Source: an uncultured Mollicutes bacterium (GTDB taxonomy: Bacteria; Bacillota_I; Bacilli_A; RFN20; CAG-826). From it: DNA of 7,671 bases. The DNA lies in NCBI GenBank assembly GCA_900550795.1, contig URTN01000036.1, forward strand, positions 1 to 7,671, given 5' to 3'. Of this stretch, positions 1 through 7,161 are shown one piece after another. The position numbers were made by a program, and so were the translations under genes. Position 1 is the first letter of the stretch. Every line of letters starts with the position of its first letter. The notes beneath the pieces are model-generated. The model made no database searches. It was not told the DNA's origin and saw only the letters and a program-made list of their open reading frames with translations.

Positions 1-993
1 GTTATCTCTTATTTTGGGGCTAAGATGATTCTAGCTTCAGGAAATTCTCCAATTGGATTCAATACAGGTTCTTTAACCTCATTAATAACTTATACATACC
101 AGATACTTAATTCATTAATGTTTGTTTCCATGTGCTTTGTAATGGTAATTATTGCTAGAAACTCTGCCGAAAGAATTTCAGAAGTAATTGACGAGAAACC
201 AGACATTACTTCCCCTATAAACGCAGTAAAAGAAGTAAAAGATGGAAGTGTTGTTTATGATGATGTGTGTTTTCGTTACAGTGCTTCAGGAGAGAAAAAC
301 GTCCTTGACCATATTAATTTAAATATTCCTAGTGGTTCTACTGTTGGAATTATAGGGGCGACCGGTTCATCTAAATCCACATTAGTATCCATGATGGCCA
401 GGTTATATGATGTCAGTTCTGGATCTGTCAAAATTGGCGGAGTCGATGTCAAAGATTATGATTTAAGGACGCTTAGAGACAATGTAGCAGTTGTTCTTCA
501 AAAGAATGTTTTGTTCACCGGAACAATAAAATCTAACTTGTTATGGGGTAATCCAAATGCAAGCGATGAACAAATAAAGAAAGCAGCACATCTAGCTTGT
601 GCGGATGAATTTATTGAATCGTTCCCTCAAAAATACGATAGCCATATAGACGAAGGAGGAACTAATGTTTCTGGAGGTCAAAGACAAAGGCTTTGCATCG
701 CACGTGCCTTATTAAAATCCCCAAAGATATTGATTCTAGATGATTCGACATCTGCGGTTGATACACATACTGATTCTCTTATTAGGAAAGCATTTAAGGA
801 AGAAATTCCAAATGTTACTAAATTCATCATTGCCCAAAGGATTTTATCCATTAAAGATTGCGACATTATCTTAATCATGGATGATGGGAAAATTGTTGCC
901 CAAGGAAATAATGATGAACTAATGAAGAGCTCTTCTATATATAAGGAAATGTATGAAACCCAAATGGGTGGAGGTGATTTCGATGAGCAATAA
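1..993 (+). CDS. ABC exporter half-transporter, degenerate-site subunit (5' partial)
   Basis: Permease-ATPase half-transporter of the type I ABC exporter family; with the next gene it should form a heterodimer that exports a drug, lipid or peptide (substrate unknown). The frame is open to the left edge, so the gene is cut: 330 residues are visible, holding only the last transmembrane helix (about residues 25-53) and a complete nucleotide-binding domain. Visible motifs: Walker A GATGSSKST (119-127), where the usual Gly before Lys is Ser; Q-loop Gln167; intact signature VSGGQ (223-227); Walker B ILILDD (243-248), with Asp in place of the catalytic Glu; D-loop SAVD; and Gln279 in place of the H-loop His (IIAQR). 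The Asp and Gln replacements are those known from the degenerate subunit of heterodimeric exporters such as TM287/288. The stop overlaps the next gene by 11 bases, implying translational coupling. Family is near certain; substrate is not inferable. Confidence 0.95.
   Translation, partial: VISYFGAKMILASGNSPIGFNTGSLTSLITYTYQILNSLMFVSMCFVMVIIARNSAERISEVIDEKPDITSPINAVKEVKDGSVVYDDVCFRYSASGEKNVLDHINLNIPSGSTVGIIGATGSSKSTLVSMMARLYDVSSGSVKIGGVDVKDYDLRTLRDNVAVVLQKNVLFTGTIKSNLLWGNPNASDEQIKKAAHLACADEFIESFPQKYDSHIDEGGTNVSGGQRQRLCIARALLKSPKILILDDSTSAVDTHTDSLIRKAFKEEIPNVTKFIIAQRILSIKDCDIILIMDDGKIVAQGNNDELMKSSSIYKEMYETQMGGGDFDEQ
970..978 (+). promoter_or_regulatory. Strong Shine-Dalgarno deciding the second ABC gene's start
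   Basis: GGAGGTGAT lies eight bases (counted from GGAGG) before the ATG at 983 and inside the end of the upstream gene. The longer in-frame ATG at 953 has no comparable site, so 983 is the preferred start. Confidence 0.85.
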
Positions 994-2899
994 TAATGCA
1001 AAAAAGATTGAATTCAAGAAGTCTGCTATTCTTTTTGGCTCAATCATAAAAAGAATGTTTAAATTCTCGCCTGCCCTTCTTGTTTTGGCTTGTGTTACTA
1101 TTTTGATTTCAGGTGCAGCAGGGGTAATTGGCTCTGCCTTTATCGGTAGCATCCTTATCGATGATTTCATCACCCCAATGCTTTCAAATCAACCTACATA
1201 TCTATATGGAATACCAATGAGTCTAGAAACCGTAATATTAATTATGGCTGGAATATATTTAATAGGTGTTGTTACTAATTACATCTATCAAATAGTAGTG
1301 TCTCAAATTGGACAAGGGACCCAAAAAGAGATAAGGGATGAACTATTTTCACATATGGAAAGCCTTCCTTTATCTTATTTCGATACTAGGACACATGGGG
1401 ATATCATGTCTGTTTATACAAATGATATTGATACATTAAGGGAATTCATATCAAGAGTTCTCCCGATGGTTGTTTCTTCTATTGTTACTATGGTTGTGGC
1501 TTTAGTAGCAATGTTAGTCTTAAATGTCTATCTAACCTTAATCGTATTGTTCTTCTTTGTAATTATCATTACCTGCATCGCGATTTTCTCTCATAAATCA
1601 TCTACCTTCTTTATTTCTCAGCAAAGAAGTTTAGGTGCGACAAATGGTTATATTGAAGAAATGATTTCCGGACAAAAAGTCATCAAAGTATTCACCCATG
1701 AAAAAGAATCCGAGGAAGGATTCGACAAATTAAATGATGCCTTATGCGGATATACAACAAAGGCTCAGCAATTCTCCAACATCCTTGGTCCTATAACTGT
1801 TAATTTGGCCCATTTGCAATACTGTGTCATTGCTTTAGTTGGTGGCTTGTTGATGGGATATGGGGTCATGCCTATAAAGGCTGGATTAATAATTTCTTTC
1901 TTAACATTAGGGAAATCATTTACTCTTCCAATTGGTCAAGTTGCTAACCAAATCAATTTGGCTATCATGGCTTTAGCAGGGGCAGAACGTATATTTGCCC
2001 TTATTGATGAACCTAGTGAAGTCGATGACGGATATGTAATGCTAGTCAACGCCAAAAAAGATGAAAACGGCAATCCAATTCCATGCGAAGAAAAAACTAA
2101 CATGTGGGCTTGGGAGCATCCTCATACAGATGGTTCTCCAACTTCCTATACCTGGTTAAGAGGGGATATAACTATGTCGGATGTAGACTTTGCTTACGTT
2201 AAAGGTAAGACAGTTCTACATGATGTAACTTTATATGCTAAACCAGGTCAAAAAGTAGCATTTGTTGGTCCTACCGGGGCAGGTAAGACCACAATTACCA
2301 ACCTCTTGAATAGATTCTATGATATTGAAGATGGCAAGATAAGATTTGACGGAATCAATATCAATAAGATTAAAAAGAAAGATCTTAGACGTGCTATGGG
2401 CATGGTTCTTCAAGAGACTAACTTATTTACCGGAAGCGTTAAAGACAATATTAGATACGGCAATCCTTCCGCTAGCGATGAAGAAGTAATAAAAGCTGCT
2501 AAATTAGCTAATGCCCATAATTTCATAATGATGTTGCCAGAAGGCTATGACACTATCTTGCATGGAGCGGGGGCAGGATTATCCCAAGGGCAAAGGCAAC
2601 TTATATCTATTGCTAGGGCTGCTTGTGCTAATCCACCTGTACTAGTTCTAGATGAGGCAACTTCTTCAATTGACTCCCATACTGAAAAACTAGTCCAAAA
2701 TGGTATGGATGCAATTATGAAAGGAAGAACGGTATTTGTTATTGCTCACCGTTTATCTACAATTCAAAATAGCGATGTCATCATGGTTTTAGAGTCCGGC
2801 AAGATAATTGAAAGAGGCAATCACGAAGACCTATTAAAACAAAAAGGCAAGTATTATCAACTTTATACTGGTTCAAAAGTTAAAGAAGCAAATGCCTAA
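983..2899 (+). CDS. ABC exporter half-transporter, catalytic-site subunit
   Basis: Full-length half-transporter of 638 residues from ATG 983, fused permease plus ATPase, partner of the preceding gene in the membrane. The permease domain covers about residues 25-340, with hydrophobic stretches near 30-60, 82-108, 160-205 and 270-325. The ATPase domain starts near 395. Motifs: Walker A GPTGAGKTT (429-437), Q-loop Gln477, non-canonical signature LSQGQ (533-537) instead of LSGGQ, Walker B VLVLDE (553-558) with the catalytic Glu, and H-loop His589 (IAHR). It therefore supplies a good Walker A/B and a poor signature, the complement of its neighbour. A linker of about 45 residues between the domains (near 350-395, rich in Asn, Glu, Trp and His) is longer than usual; from memory, similar linkers occur in Firmicute homologues. 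The 953 ATG would add ten residues but lacks a ribosome site. A terminator follows the stop. Substrate unknown. Confidence 0.95.
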   Translation: MSNNNAKKIEFKKSAILFGSIIKRMFKFSPALLVLACVTILISGAAGVIGSAFIGSILIDDFITPMLSNQPTYLYGIPMSLETVILIMAGIYLIGVVTNYIYQIVVSQIGQGTQKEIRDELFSHMESLPLSYFDTRTHGDIMSVYTNDIDTLREFISRVLPMVVSSIVTMVVALVAMLVLNVYLTLIVLFFFVIIITCIAIFSHKSSTFFISQQRSLGATNGYIEEMISGQKVIKVFTHEKESEEGFDKLNDALCGYTTKAQQFSNILGPITVNLAHLQYCVIALVGGLLMGYGVMPIKAGLIISFLTLGKSFTLPIGQVANQINLAIMALAGAERIFALIDEPSEVDDGYVMLVNAKKDENGNPIPCEEKTNMWAWEHPHTDGSPTSYTWLRGDITMSDVDFAYVKGKTVLHDVTLYAKPGQKVAFVGPTGAGKTTITNLLNRFYDIEDGKIRFDGININKIKKKDLRRAMGMVLQETNLFTGSVKDNIRYGNPSASDEEVIKAAKLANAHNFIMMLPEGYDTILHGAGAGLSQGQRQLISIARAACANPPVLVLDEATSSIDSHTEKLVQNGMDAIMKGRTVFVIAHRLSTIQNSDVIMVLESGKIIERGNHEDLLKQKGKYYQLYTGSKVKEANA

Positions 2900-2903
2900 T
2901 ATT

Positions 2904-2926
2904 AGCGTCCTAAAAAGGGCGCTTTT
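2904..2926 (+). terminator. Rho-independent terminator after the ABC pair
   Basis: Arms AGCGTCC (2904-2910) and GGGCGCT (2917-2923) pair over 7 bp with one G-T wobble around a TAAAAA loop, followed by TTTTATAT. It sits five bases after the stop of the second ABC gene and should separate it from glyA. Confidence 0.85.
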
Positions 2927-2929
2927 ATA

Positions 2930-2957
2930 TTGCCTATAAATGTTTGGGCTTTATACT
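2930..2957 (+). promoter_or_regulatory. Possible glyA promoter
   Basis: TTGCCT (2930-2935), a 16-base spacer and TATACT (2952-2957, five of six consensus bases). The start would fall near 2964, leaving a leader of only about ten bases that begins at the Shine-Dalgarno site. The position fits, since a terminator lies just upstream, but the very short leader makes this tentative. Confidence 0.35.
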
Positions 2958-2974
2958 AACTTCGAGGAATGGTT

Positions 2975-4222
2975 ATGGTTGATAAGGAAATAGAACGGTT
3001 TTTAATTAAAGAAGAGAGTAGACAAAATGAAGGAATAGAGCTTATTGCTAGCGAGAACTATCCTTCTAAATCAGTAAGAGAAGCACAGGCTTCGATATTT
3101 ACCGCTAAATATGCAGAAGGATATCCAGGGCATAGATATTATGGGGGATGTGAGAATGTTGATGCAGTGGAAAACATTGCTAGGGAAAGATTAAAGAAAC
3201 TATTTAATGCCCAGTATGTTAATGTTCAGCCCCATTCAGGATCGCAGGCTAATTTTGCAGCCTACCATGCCTTGTTAAATCCTGGAGATAAAATACTCTC
3301 TTTAACCTTAAATGATGGGGGACATTTAACACATGGGTCTAATGTTTCTTTCTCCGCCCATACGTATAATTTTGTTTTTTATCCTCTTGGAGACGATGCT
3401 CATCTTGATTACGAAATAATTAGAAAGAGACTAGACGAAGAAAATCCTGATTTATTTTTAGCAGGTTATAGTGCCTATCCTTTCGATATCGATTTTAAGA
3501 AGATGAGAGAAATTATCGACGAGCATAATTCTCATTCCGAAATAAAGACATTATTCATGGTGGATATGGCACATGTTGCCGGAATAATCGCTGCTAAATT
3601 AACTCAGAACCCGGTTGATTACTGTGATATCGTTACATCTACTACTCATAAAACATTAAGAGGCCCTAGGGGAGGGATTATCCTTTCTAATAGATTAGAT
3701 TTGGCTAAGAAAATTGATTCTTCTGTCTTTCCTTATACACAAGGCGGACCGCTTGAACACGTAATCGCTGCCAAGGCAATTTGCTTTGGAGAAGATTTAA
3801 AGCCAGAATTTAAAGAATACATGACCCATGTATTAGAAAACACGAAAGCATGCAATGATGAACTTGCTTCATTAGGCGCAAAAGTTTCTGGTACGGATAA
3901 TCATTTGTTCTTGCTAAATGTTCTCTCTTCTTATGGGATTAATGGCAAGATTGCCCAAACTAGATTAGAAAGAGTTGGAATAACTGCCAATAAGAACATG
4001 ATTCATAATGATACCTTAACTCCAGGATTAACTAGCGGGCTTCGATTAGGCTTTGCAGCTGCCACAACCAGGGGTTGTAGCAAAGAAGATGCGATAAAAA
4101 TCGCTAGACTTATCGACTCAATTCTAAAAGAAAAGGATGAAGATTTTGATGTAGTTCCATACAAGAAAAAGGTAAAAGAAATCGTTTCTAGATGGAAAAA
4201 TGTCATTGATTTAGAATTTTAA
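2975..4222 (+). CDS. glyA: Serine hydroxymethyltransferase
   Basis: Cytosolic PLP enzyme that converts serine and tetrahydrofolate to glycine and 5,10-methylene-tetrahydrofolate, the main one-carbon source for thymidylate and purines. Its 415 residues match the usual family length. Visible motifs: LIASENY (23-29), the YPGHRYYGG loop, HSGSQAN (87-93), VDMAHVAG (196-203) with the PLP-contacting Asp197 and His200, the PLP lysine Lys226 in TTHKTLRGPRGG, and the carboxylate-binding Arg357 in TSGLRLG. The loop normally reading IPxD before SGxRxG is IHND here. The start at 2975 is preferred over the in-frame ATG at 2969 because GAGG at 2964-2967 lies seven bases from 2975 but only one base from 2969. 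A terminator upstream makes it the first gene of its unit. No convincing hairpin terminator follows, so read-through into lysS is possible. Confidence 0.97.
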   Translation: MVDKEIERFLIKEESRQNEGIELIASENYPSKSVREAQASIFTAKYAEGYPGHRYYGGCENVDAVENIARERLKKLFNAQYVNVQPHSGSQANFAAYHALLNPGDKILSLTLNDGGHLTHGSNVSFSAHTYNFVFYPLGDDAHLDYEIIRKRLDEENPDLFLAGYSAYPFDIDFKKMREIIDEHNSHSEIKTLFMVDMAHVAGIIAAKLTQNPVDYCDIVTSTTHKTLRGPRGGIILSNRLDLAKKIDSSVFPYTQGGPLEHVIAAKAICFGEDLKPEFKEYMTHVLENTKACNDELASLGAKVSGTDNHLFLLNVLSSYGINGKIAQTRLERVGITANKNMIHNDTLTPGLTSGLRLGFAAATTRGCSKEDAIKIARLIDSILKEKDEDFDVVPYKKKVKEIVSRWKNVIDLEF

Positions 4223-4261
4223 ATCACTACATGGGTCGCTTGTTTTTAAAATATATTTACT

Positions 4262-4277
4262 TTAACTTATAAGTTAA
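4262..4277. repeat. Perfect 16-bp palindrome before lysS
   Basis: TTAACTTATAAGTTAA is a perfect inverted repeat with no spacer, so it suits a dimeric DNA-binding protein better than an RNA hairpin. It lies between TTTACT (4256-4261) and CAAAAT (4280-4285), a weak -35/-10 pair spaced 18 bases apart, so an operator in a promoter spacer is one reading. An alternative weak promoter, TTCAAA (4278-4283) and TAAACT (4301-4306), lies just downstream. No T-box consensus is seen in this glyA-lysS gap. The binding protein, if any, is unknown. Confidence 0.5.
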
Positions 4278-4334
4278 TTCAAAATGCAAACAATTTAGAG
4301 TAAACTACTAGGGCAATAGTTTTGAGGTTTTTAT

Positions 4335-5819
4335 ATGGAAGAAAAGCTAAATGATCAAGAACAAGTACGTCTTGATAAATTACCAAAATATGAAGAATTA
4401 GGTGTTGATCCATTCGGAACTAGATATGAATGGAAAGACCAAATTAGAGACATTAGAGCCAAATATGGCGAATTAAGTGCTGAAGAATTAACCGAAAAGA
4501 ATATCGAAGTAGATGTTGCTGGTAGGTTAATGGCTATCCGTAGAATGGGAAAAGCCAGTTTCGCTAACATCAAAGATGAATACGGGAATATCCAACTTTG
4601 GATTGGTATCAATATAATCGGTGAACACGATTATGCTGTCTTTAAGCTTGCTGATCTTGGTGATATCGTCGGGGTCAAAGGCATCTTGATGAAATCTAGA
4701 ACCGGTGAGTTAACTATCAAGGTTGAAAAATATACCCATATCTGTAAATGCTTAAAACCATTACCAGAAAAGTTCCACGGCTTAACTGATACAGAAGACC
4801 GTTTTAGGAAACGTTACCTAGATATGATTGTAAATGATGATTCTAGACGCGTTGCCATACTTAGACCTGCAATTGTTAAAGAAATAAGAAGATTTTGCGA
4901 CGATTTAGGGTTTGTAGAAGTCGAAACTCCAGTTCTTTCTCCTATTGCCGGGGGCGCTTCTGCTAGACCATTTATTACCCATCATAATGCTTTAGATAAA
5001 GACTTCTATTTGCGTATTGCGACCGAACTTAACCTAAAGAAAGCCATGATTGGCGGTATTGATAGAGTTTATGAAATTGGACGTATTTTCCGTAATGAAG
5101 GAATTGACACTCGTCATAATCCTGAATTCACTACAATCGAACTTTATCAAGCCTATGGTGATTTGTCCGATATGAGAAATTGGGTCGAAGGATTATTCAA
5201 AGATTTAGCTGAAAAGATTGCCAAAAGCGACATTGTCACTTGGGGTGATATCCAAATTGATTTCTCTAAACCATTCAAATGGATTTCTATGACCGAAGCC
5301 ATTAAGGAAAAAACTGGAATCGATTTCACCAAACAAATGAGCTTTGAAGAAGCAGTGGCTTTAGCAAAAGAACATAATGTACCTCTTGAAAAGAGTTGGA
5401 ACTCAGTCGGTTACATTATTCAAGCCTTCTTTGATGAATTTGTTGAAAAGACTTTAATCCAACCTACATTCATCCATACTTATCCAATCGAAGTCTCTCC
5501 TCTTACGAAAAAGAGCGAAGATCCTCGCTTCGTTGAAAGATTTGAATTCTTTGTCGGTGGATTTGAATTCGGGAATGCCTATACCGAATTAAATAACCCA
5601 TTCGATCAATTAGAAAGATTCAAGGCTCAATTAGAAGCCAAGAATAGAGGGGATGAAGAAGCAAATGATATAGACTATTCATTCATGGATGCCCTCAAAT
5701 ACGGTATGCCTCCAGCAGGTGGTATCGGAGTTGGCATTGATAGACTTTGCATGTTATTTACCAACACACAAAATATCAGGGAAGTATTGCTATTCCCAAC
5801 CATGAAAGACGAAAAATAA
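4335..5819 (+). CDS. lysS: Lysine--tRNA ligase (class II)
   Basis: Cytosolic aminoacyl-tRNA synthetase that activates lysine with ATP and charges tRNA-Lys. The 494 residues match the family. Order of parts: N-terminal helical tail, OB-fold anticodon-binding domain (about 58-140, starting VDVAGRLMAIRRMGKASF), then the class II catalytic core. Motif 1 region runs to GGASARPFITHHNAL (206-220). Motif 2 is the FRNEGIDTRHNPEF stretch (252-265) with its conserved Arg. Motif 3 is GMPPAGGIGVGIDR (457-470). The MxxIxGGA segment of most homologues reads LSPIAGGA here, a mild variation. The start is supported by GAGG at 4324-4327, seven bases upstream. It stands between glyA and a strong terminator and is probably transcribed alone or with glyA. 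No T-box leader is present. Confidence 0.98.
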   Translation: MEEKLNDQEQVRLDKLPKYEELGVDPFGTRYEWKDQIRDIRAKYGELSAEELTEKNIEVDVAGRLMAIRRMGKASFANIKDEYGNIQLWIGINIIGEHDYAVFKLADLGDIVGVKGILMKSRTGELTIKVEKYTHICKCLKPLPEKFHGLTDTEDRFRKRYLDMIVNDDSRRVAILRPAIVKEIRRFCDDLGFVEVETPVLSPIAGGASARPFITHHNALDKDFYLRIATELNLKKAMIGGIDRVYEIGRIFRNEGIDTRHNPEFTTIELYQAYGDLSDMRNWVEGLFKDLAEKIAKSDIVTWGDIQIDFSKPFKWISMTEAIKEKTGIDFTKQMSFEEAVALAKEHNVPLEKSWNSVGYIIQAFFDEFVEKTLIQPTFIHTYPIEVSPLTKKSEDPRFVERFEFFVGGFEFGNAYTELNNPFDQLERFKAQLEAKNRGDEEANDIDYSFMDALKYGMPPAGGIGVGIDRLCMLFTNTQNIREVLLFPTMKDEK

Positions 5820-5830
5820 TTAAATCAATT

Positions 5831-5866
5831 GGCTACAAAAAAAGAAAAAAGTTTGTAGCCTTTTTT
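5831..5866 (+). terminator. Rho-independent terminator of lysS
   Basis: GGCTACAAA (5831-5839) and TTTGTAGCC (5852-5860) form a perfect 9-bp stem with an A-rich 12-base loop, followed by six T residues. It begins 12 bases after the lysS stop. Confidence 0.93.
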
Positions 5867-5928
5867 ATTGCTAGCCGCCTACTTATATAGTGAGGCCATA
5901 ATTGCCTTAATGGATGACTGCTTTTCAT

Positions 5929-5945
5929 TGATTGAAAATCAATCA
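5929..5945. repeat. Inverted repeat over the -35 box of the rpsF promoter
   Basis: TGATTGA-AAA-TCAATCA gives 7-bp arms around three bases and fully covers the -35 hexamer TTGAAA at 5932-5937. This is where a repressor dimer would block RNA polymerase, but no regulator is known from this window and A/T-rich symmetry can arise by chance. Confidence 0.45.
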
Positions 5946-5960
5946 CTTCTTCTATATAAT
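5932..5960 (+). promoter_or_regulatory. Sigma-A type promoter of rpsF-ssb-rpsR
   Basis: TTGAAA (5932-5937, five of six), a 17-base spacer and a perfect TATAAT (5955-5960). Transcription should start near 5967, giving a leader of about 95 nt before rpsF. It is the best promoter in the window. It follows the lysS terminator, which makes the operon independent. The 5867-5928 stretch upstream shows nothing else that I can name. Confidence 0.85.
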
Positions 5961-5986
5961 ACTAAAGCCTTGTTTGAAGGAAACTT

Positions 5987-6039
5987 GGCGCACATACTTC
6001 TATGGTCACATAGACCCAACTAAGGTGACCCGAAGACCG
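5987..6039 (+). promoter_or_regulatory. Probable S6:S18-binding autoregulatory leader
   Basis: Known biology: rpsF leaders in many bacteria carry an RNA hairpin with an exposed CCG that binds the S6:S18 protein complex and represses the operon. Seen here: CTTC (5997-6000) pairs with GAAG (6032-6035), and GGTCAC (6004-6009) pairs with GTGACC (6025-6030). Together they close a 15-base loop and place CCG (6030-6032) at the 3' side of the internal loop. Three GACC copies (6014, 6027 and 6035) compete for the single GGTC, so alternative folds exist, including TCTATG/CATAGA (5999-6004 with 6009-6014). The position directly before rpsF and the CCG support the call; I have not aligned it to the consensus. 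Confidence 0.6.
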
Positions 6040-6060
6040 AAATTAGGAGGTGCTTAATCA

Positions 6061-6348
6061 ATGGAAAAGTATGAAATCATGTACATCCTTTCTGCAAATC
6101 TAGACGATGCTGCTAGAAAGGCTGAAATCGAAAAGCTCCATGGCATCCTAGCTGCTAGCAAAGCTAATGTTACCGATGTCAAAGAATGGGGACTTCGTGA
6201 TTTTGCCTATCCGATCAAAAAGCAAACCAAAGGTTATTATGTAGTAATTAAAGTTGCTGCTAATTCCGAAGGCTTAAAGGAATTTGATCGTTTGGCAAGA
6301 CTTGATAATCAAGTCATCCGTTTCCTTATCACAATCGATAAGGAATAA
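6061..6348 (+). CDS. rpsF: 30S ribosomal protein S6
   Basis: Small-subunit protein that binds with S18 at the platform, around 16S helices 22-23. Its 95 residues are the family length. Typical features are the opening MEKYEIMYIL strand, WGLRDFAYPIKKQTKGYYVV (about 44-63) in the middle of the sequence, and RLARLDNQVIRFL (79-91) near the C-terminus. AGGAGGTG at 6045-6052 ends eight bases before the ATG, a near-perfect ribosome site. It is the first gene of the S6-SSB-S18 operon, 24 bases ahead of ssb, and is likely controlled by the leader hairpin that binds its own product with S18. No unusual features. Confidence 0.97.
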   Translation: MEKYEIMYILSANLDDAARKAEIEKLHGILAASKANVTDVKEWGLRDFAYPIKKQTKGYYVVIKVAANSEGLKEFDRLARLDNQVIRFLITIDKE

Positions 6349-6372
6349 CCAAATCGCTTAGGAGGACTTTAA

Positions 6373-6828
6373 ATGGTTAACAATGTCGTATTAGTTGGTC
6401 GCTTGACTCGTGACCCTGAACTTCGTAGGACTACTTCTGGACTTAGCGTGGCTTCCTTCACCATTGCTGTTGATGATTCTAGAAAAGGACCTAACGGAGA
6501 AAAAGTTACAGTCTTTATGCCTGTTTCCATCTTTGGAAAGAGTGCTGACACTGTCGTAAAATTCACTAGAAAAGGTAATTTAGTTGGAGTTATCGGAAGA
6601 TTAACACAACGTAAATACACTAGACGCAGTGATAATGTAGAAATCACTTCAACCGAAGTTATTGCTACAAATATTGAATTCATGGAACCAAAATCTAGCA
6701 ATGCTGCTAATGATTCTGGCTACTATTCGGACCCTAATACCGATTCGTCTCCAGCCTCTATAGCTCAACCACAAGAAAGTAAAGACACAGATTCCATCGA
6801 TATCATCGATGACGATCTCCCGTTTTAA
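6373..6828 (+). CDS. ssb: Single-stranded DNA-binding protein
   Basis: Binds single-stranded DNA as an OB-fold tetramer during replication, repair and recombination, and recruits partners through its C-terminal tip. The 151 residues comprise an OB domain (about 1-107, opening VNNVVLVGRLTRDPELR), a disordered Ser/Asn/Asp/Pro/Gln-rich linker (about 108-140) and the acidic tip DDDLPF at the very end, the conserved protein-interaction tail. The protein contains no Trp: the strand that often reads WxxxVxFGK is VFMPVSIFGK, with Phe at a usual stacking position. AGGAGG at 6360-6365 gives seven-base spacing. Its place between rpsF and rpsR is the classic Firmicute arrangement and ties SSB supply to ribosome synthesis. 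Confidence 0.97.
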   Translation: MVNNVVLVGRLTRDPELRRTTSGLSVASFTIAVDDSRKGPNGEKVTVFMPVSIFGKSADTVVKFTRKGNLVGVIGRLTQRKYTRRSDNVEITSTEVIATNIEFMEPKSSNAANDSGYYSDPNTDSSPASIAQPQESKDTDSIDIIDDDLPF

Positions 6829-6847
6829 TTTCTAGAAAGGATTAATT

Positions 6848-7072
6848 ATGGCTTTTAAGAAAATTCGCTCCCGCCGTAAGGTTTGCTATTTCAAAAAGAA
6901 TAAGATTGACCATATCGACTATAAGAATGTCGAATTGCTTCAAAGATTTATCTCTGCTGATGGCAAAATCACCCCACGTGCTATAACTGGAACCAGTGCT
7001 AAATATCAACGTCAATTAGCCGTTGCTATTAAGAACGCTCGTTTCATGGGATTATTACCAGAAGTTAAGTAA
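6848..7072 (+). CDS. rpsR: 30S ribosomal protein S18
   Basis: Small-subunit protein that dimerises with S6 on 16S rRNA. At 74 residues it is family-typical. It has a basic N-terminus ([17 protein letters not shown]), the [14 protein letters not shown] helix start, and the conserved [18 protein letters not shown] segment (about 48-65) that contacts rRNA. It has one Cys only (residue 13), so it is not a zinc-binding form. AAAGGA at 6836-6841 is six bases before the ATG. It is the last coding gene of the operon, and the terminator lies about 90 bases downstream after a structured tail. rplI does not follow directly. Confidence 0.97.
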   Translation: MAFKKIRSRRKVCYFKKNKIDHIDYKNVELLQRFISADGKITPRAITGTSAKYQRQLAVAIKNARFMGLLPEVK

Positions 7073-7082
7073 TCTGGTAAAA

Positions 7083-7150
7083 GCTGTGTCAGGACGAGAG
7101 TGATTCTCCTCGTTCATACGAAGACCGTTCTCCCCAAAACACGAAGCAGC
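7083..7150 (+). other. Structured 3' tail of the rpsR transcript
   Basis: GCTG (7083-7086) pairs with CAGC (7147-7150), and TGT (7087-7089) with ACA (7139-7141) across a 5-base bulge. Inside, ACGAG (7094-7098) pairs with CTCGT (7109-7113). No coding frame is apparent. Scattered words (GTCAGG, GAAGCAGC) recall the SRP RNA core, but the GGAA-capped stem between them is missing, so I do not call it SRP RNA. The role is unknown. It may be mRNA stabilisation or the first domain of the RNA candidate that follows. Confidence 0.4.
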
Positions 7151-7161
7151 AAATCAACAAG

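Noticed and set aside
953..982. Longer start (ATG 953) for the second ABC gene
   Set aside because: It would create a 41-base overlap without a ribosome site. The start at 983 has a near-perfect one.
4223..4250. Terminator after glyA
   Set aside because: A T-run (4243-4247) exists, but no stem longer than about three pairs precedes it.
4223..4334. T-box riboswitch before lysS
   Set aside because: No AGGGTGG-type T-box word, specifier loop or antiterminator/terminator pair is present in the 112-base gap.
7088..7150. SRP RNA core (GTCAGG ... GAAGCAGC)
   Set aside because: The GGAA-tetraloop stem between the two halves is absent and about 45 unrelated bases intervene.
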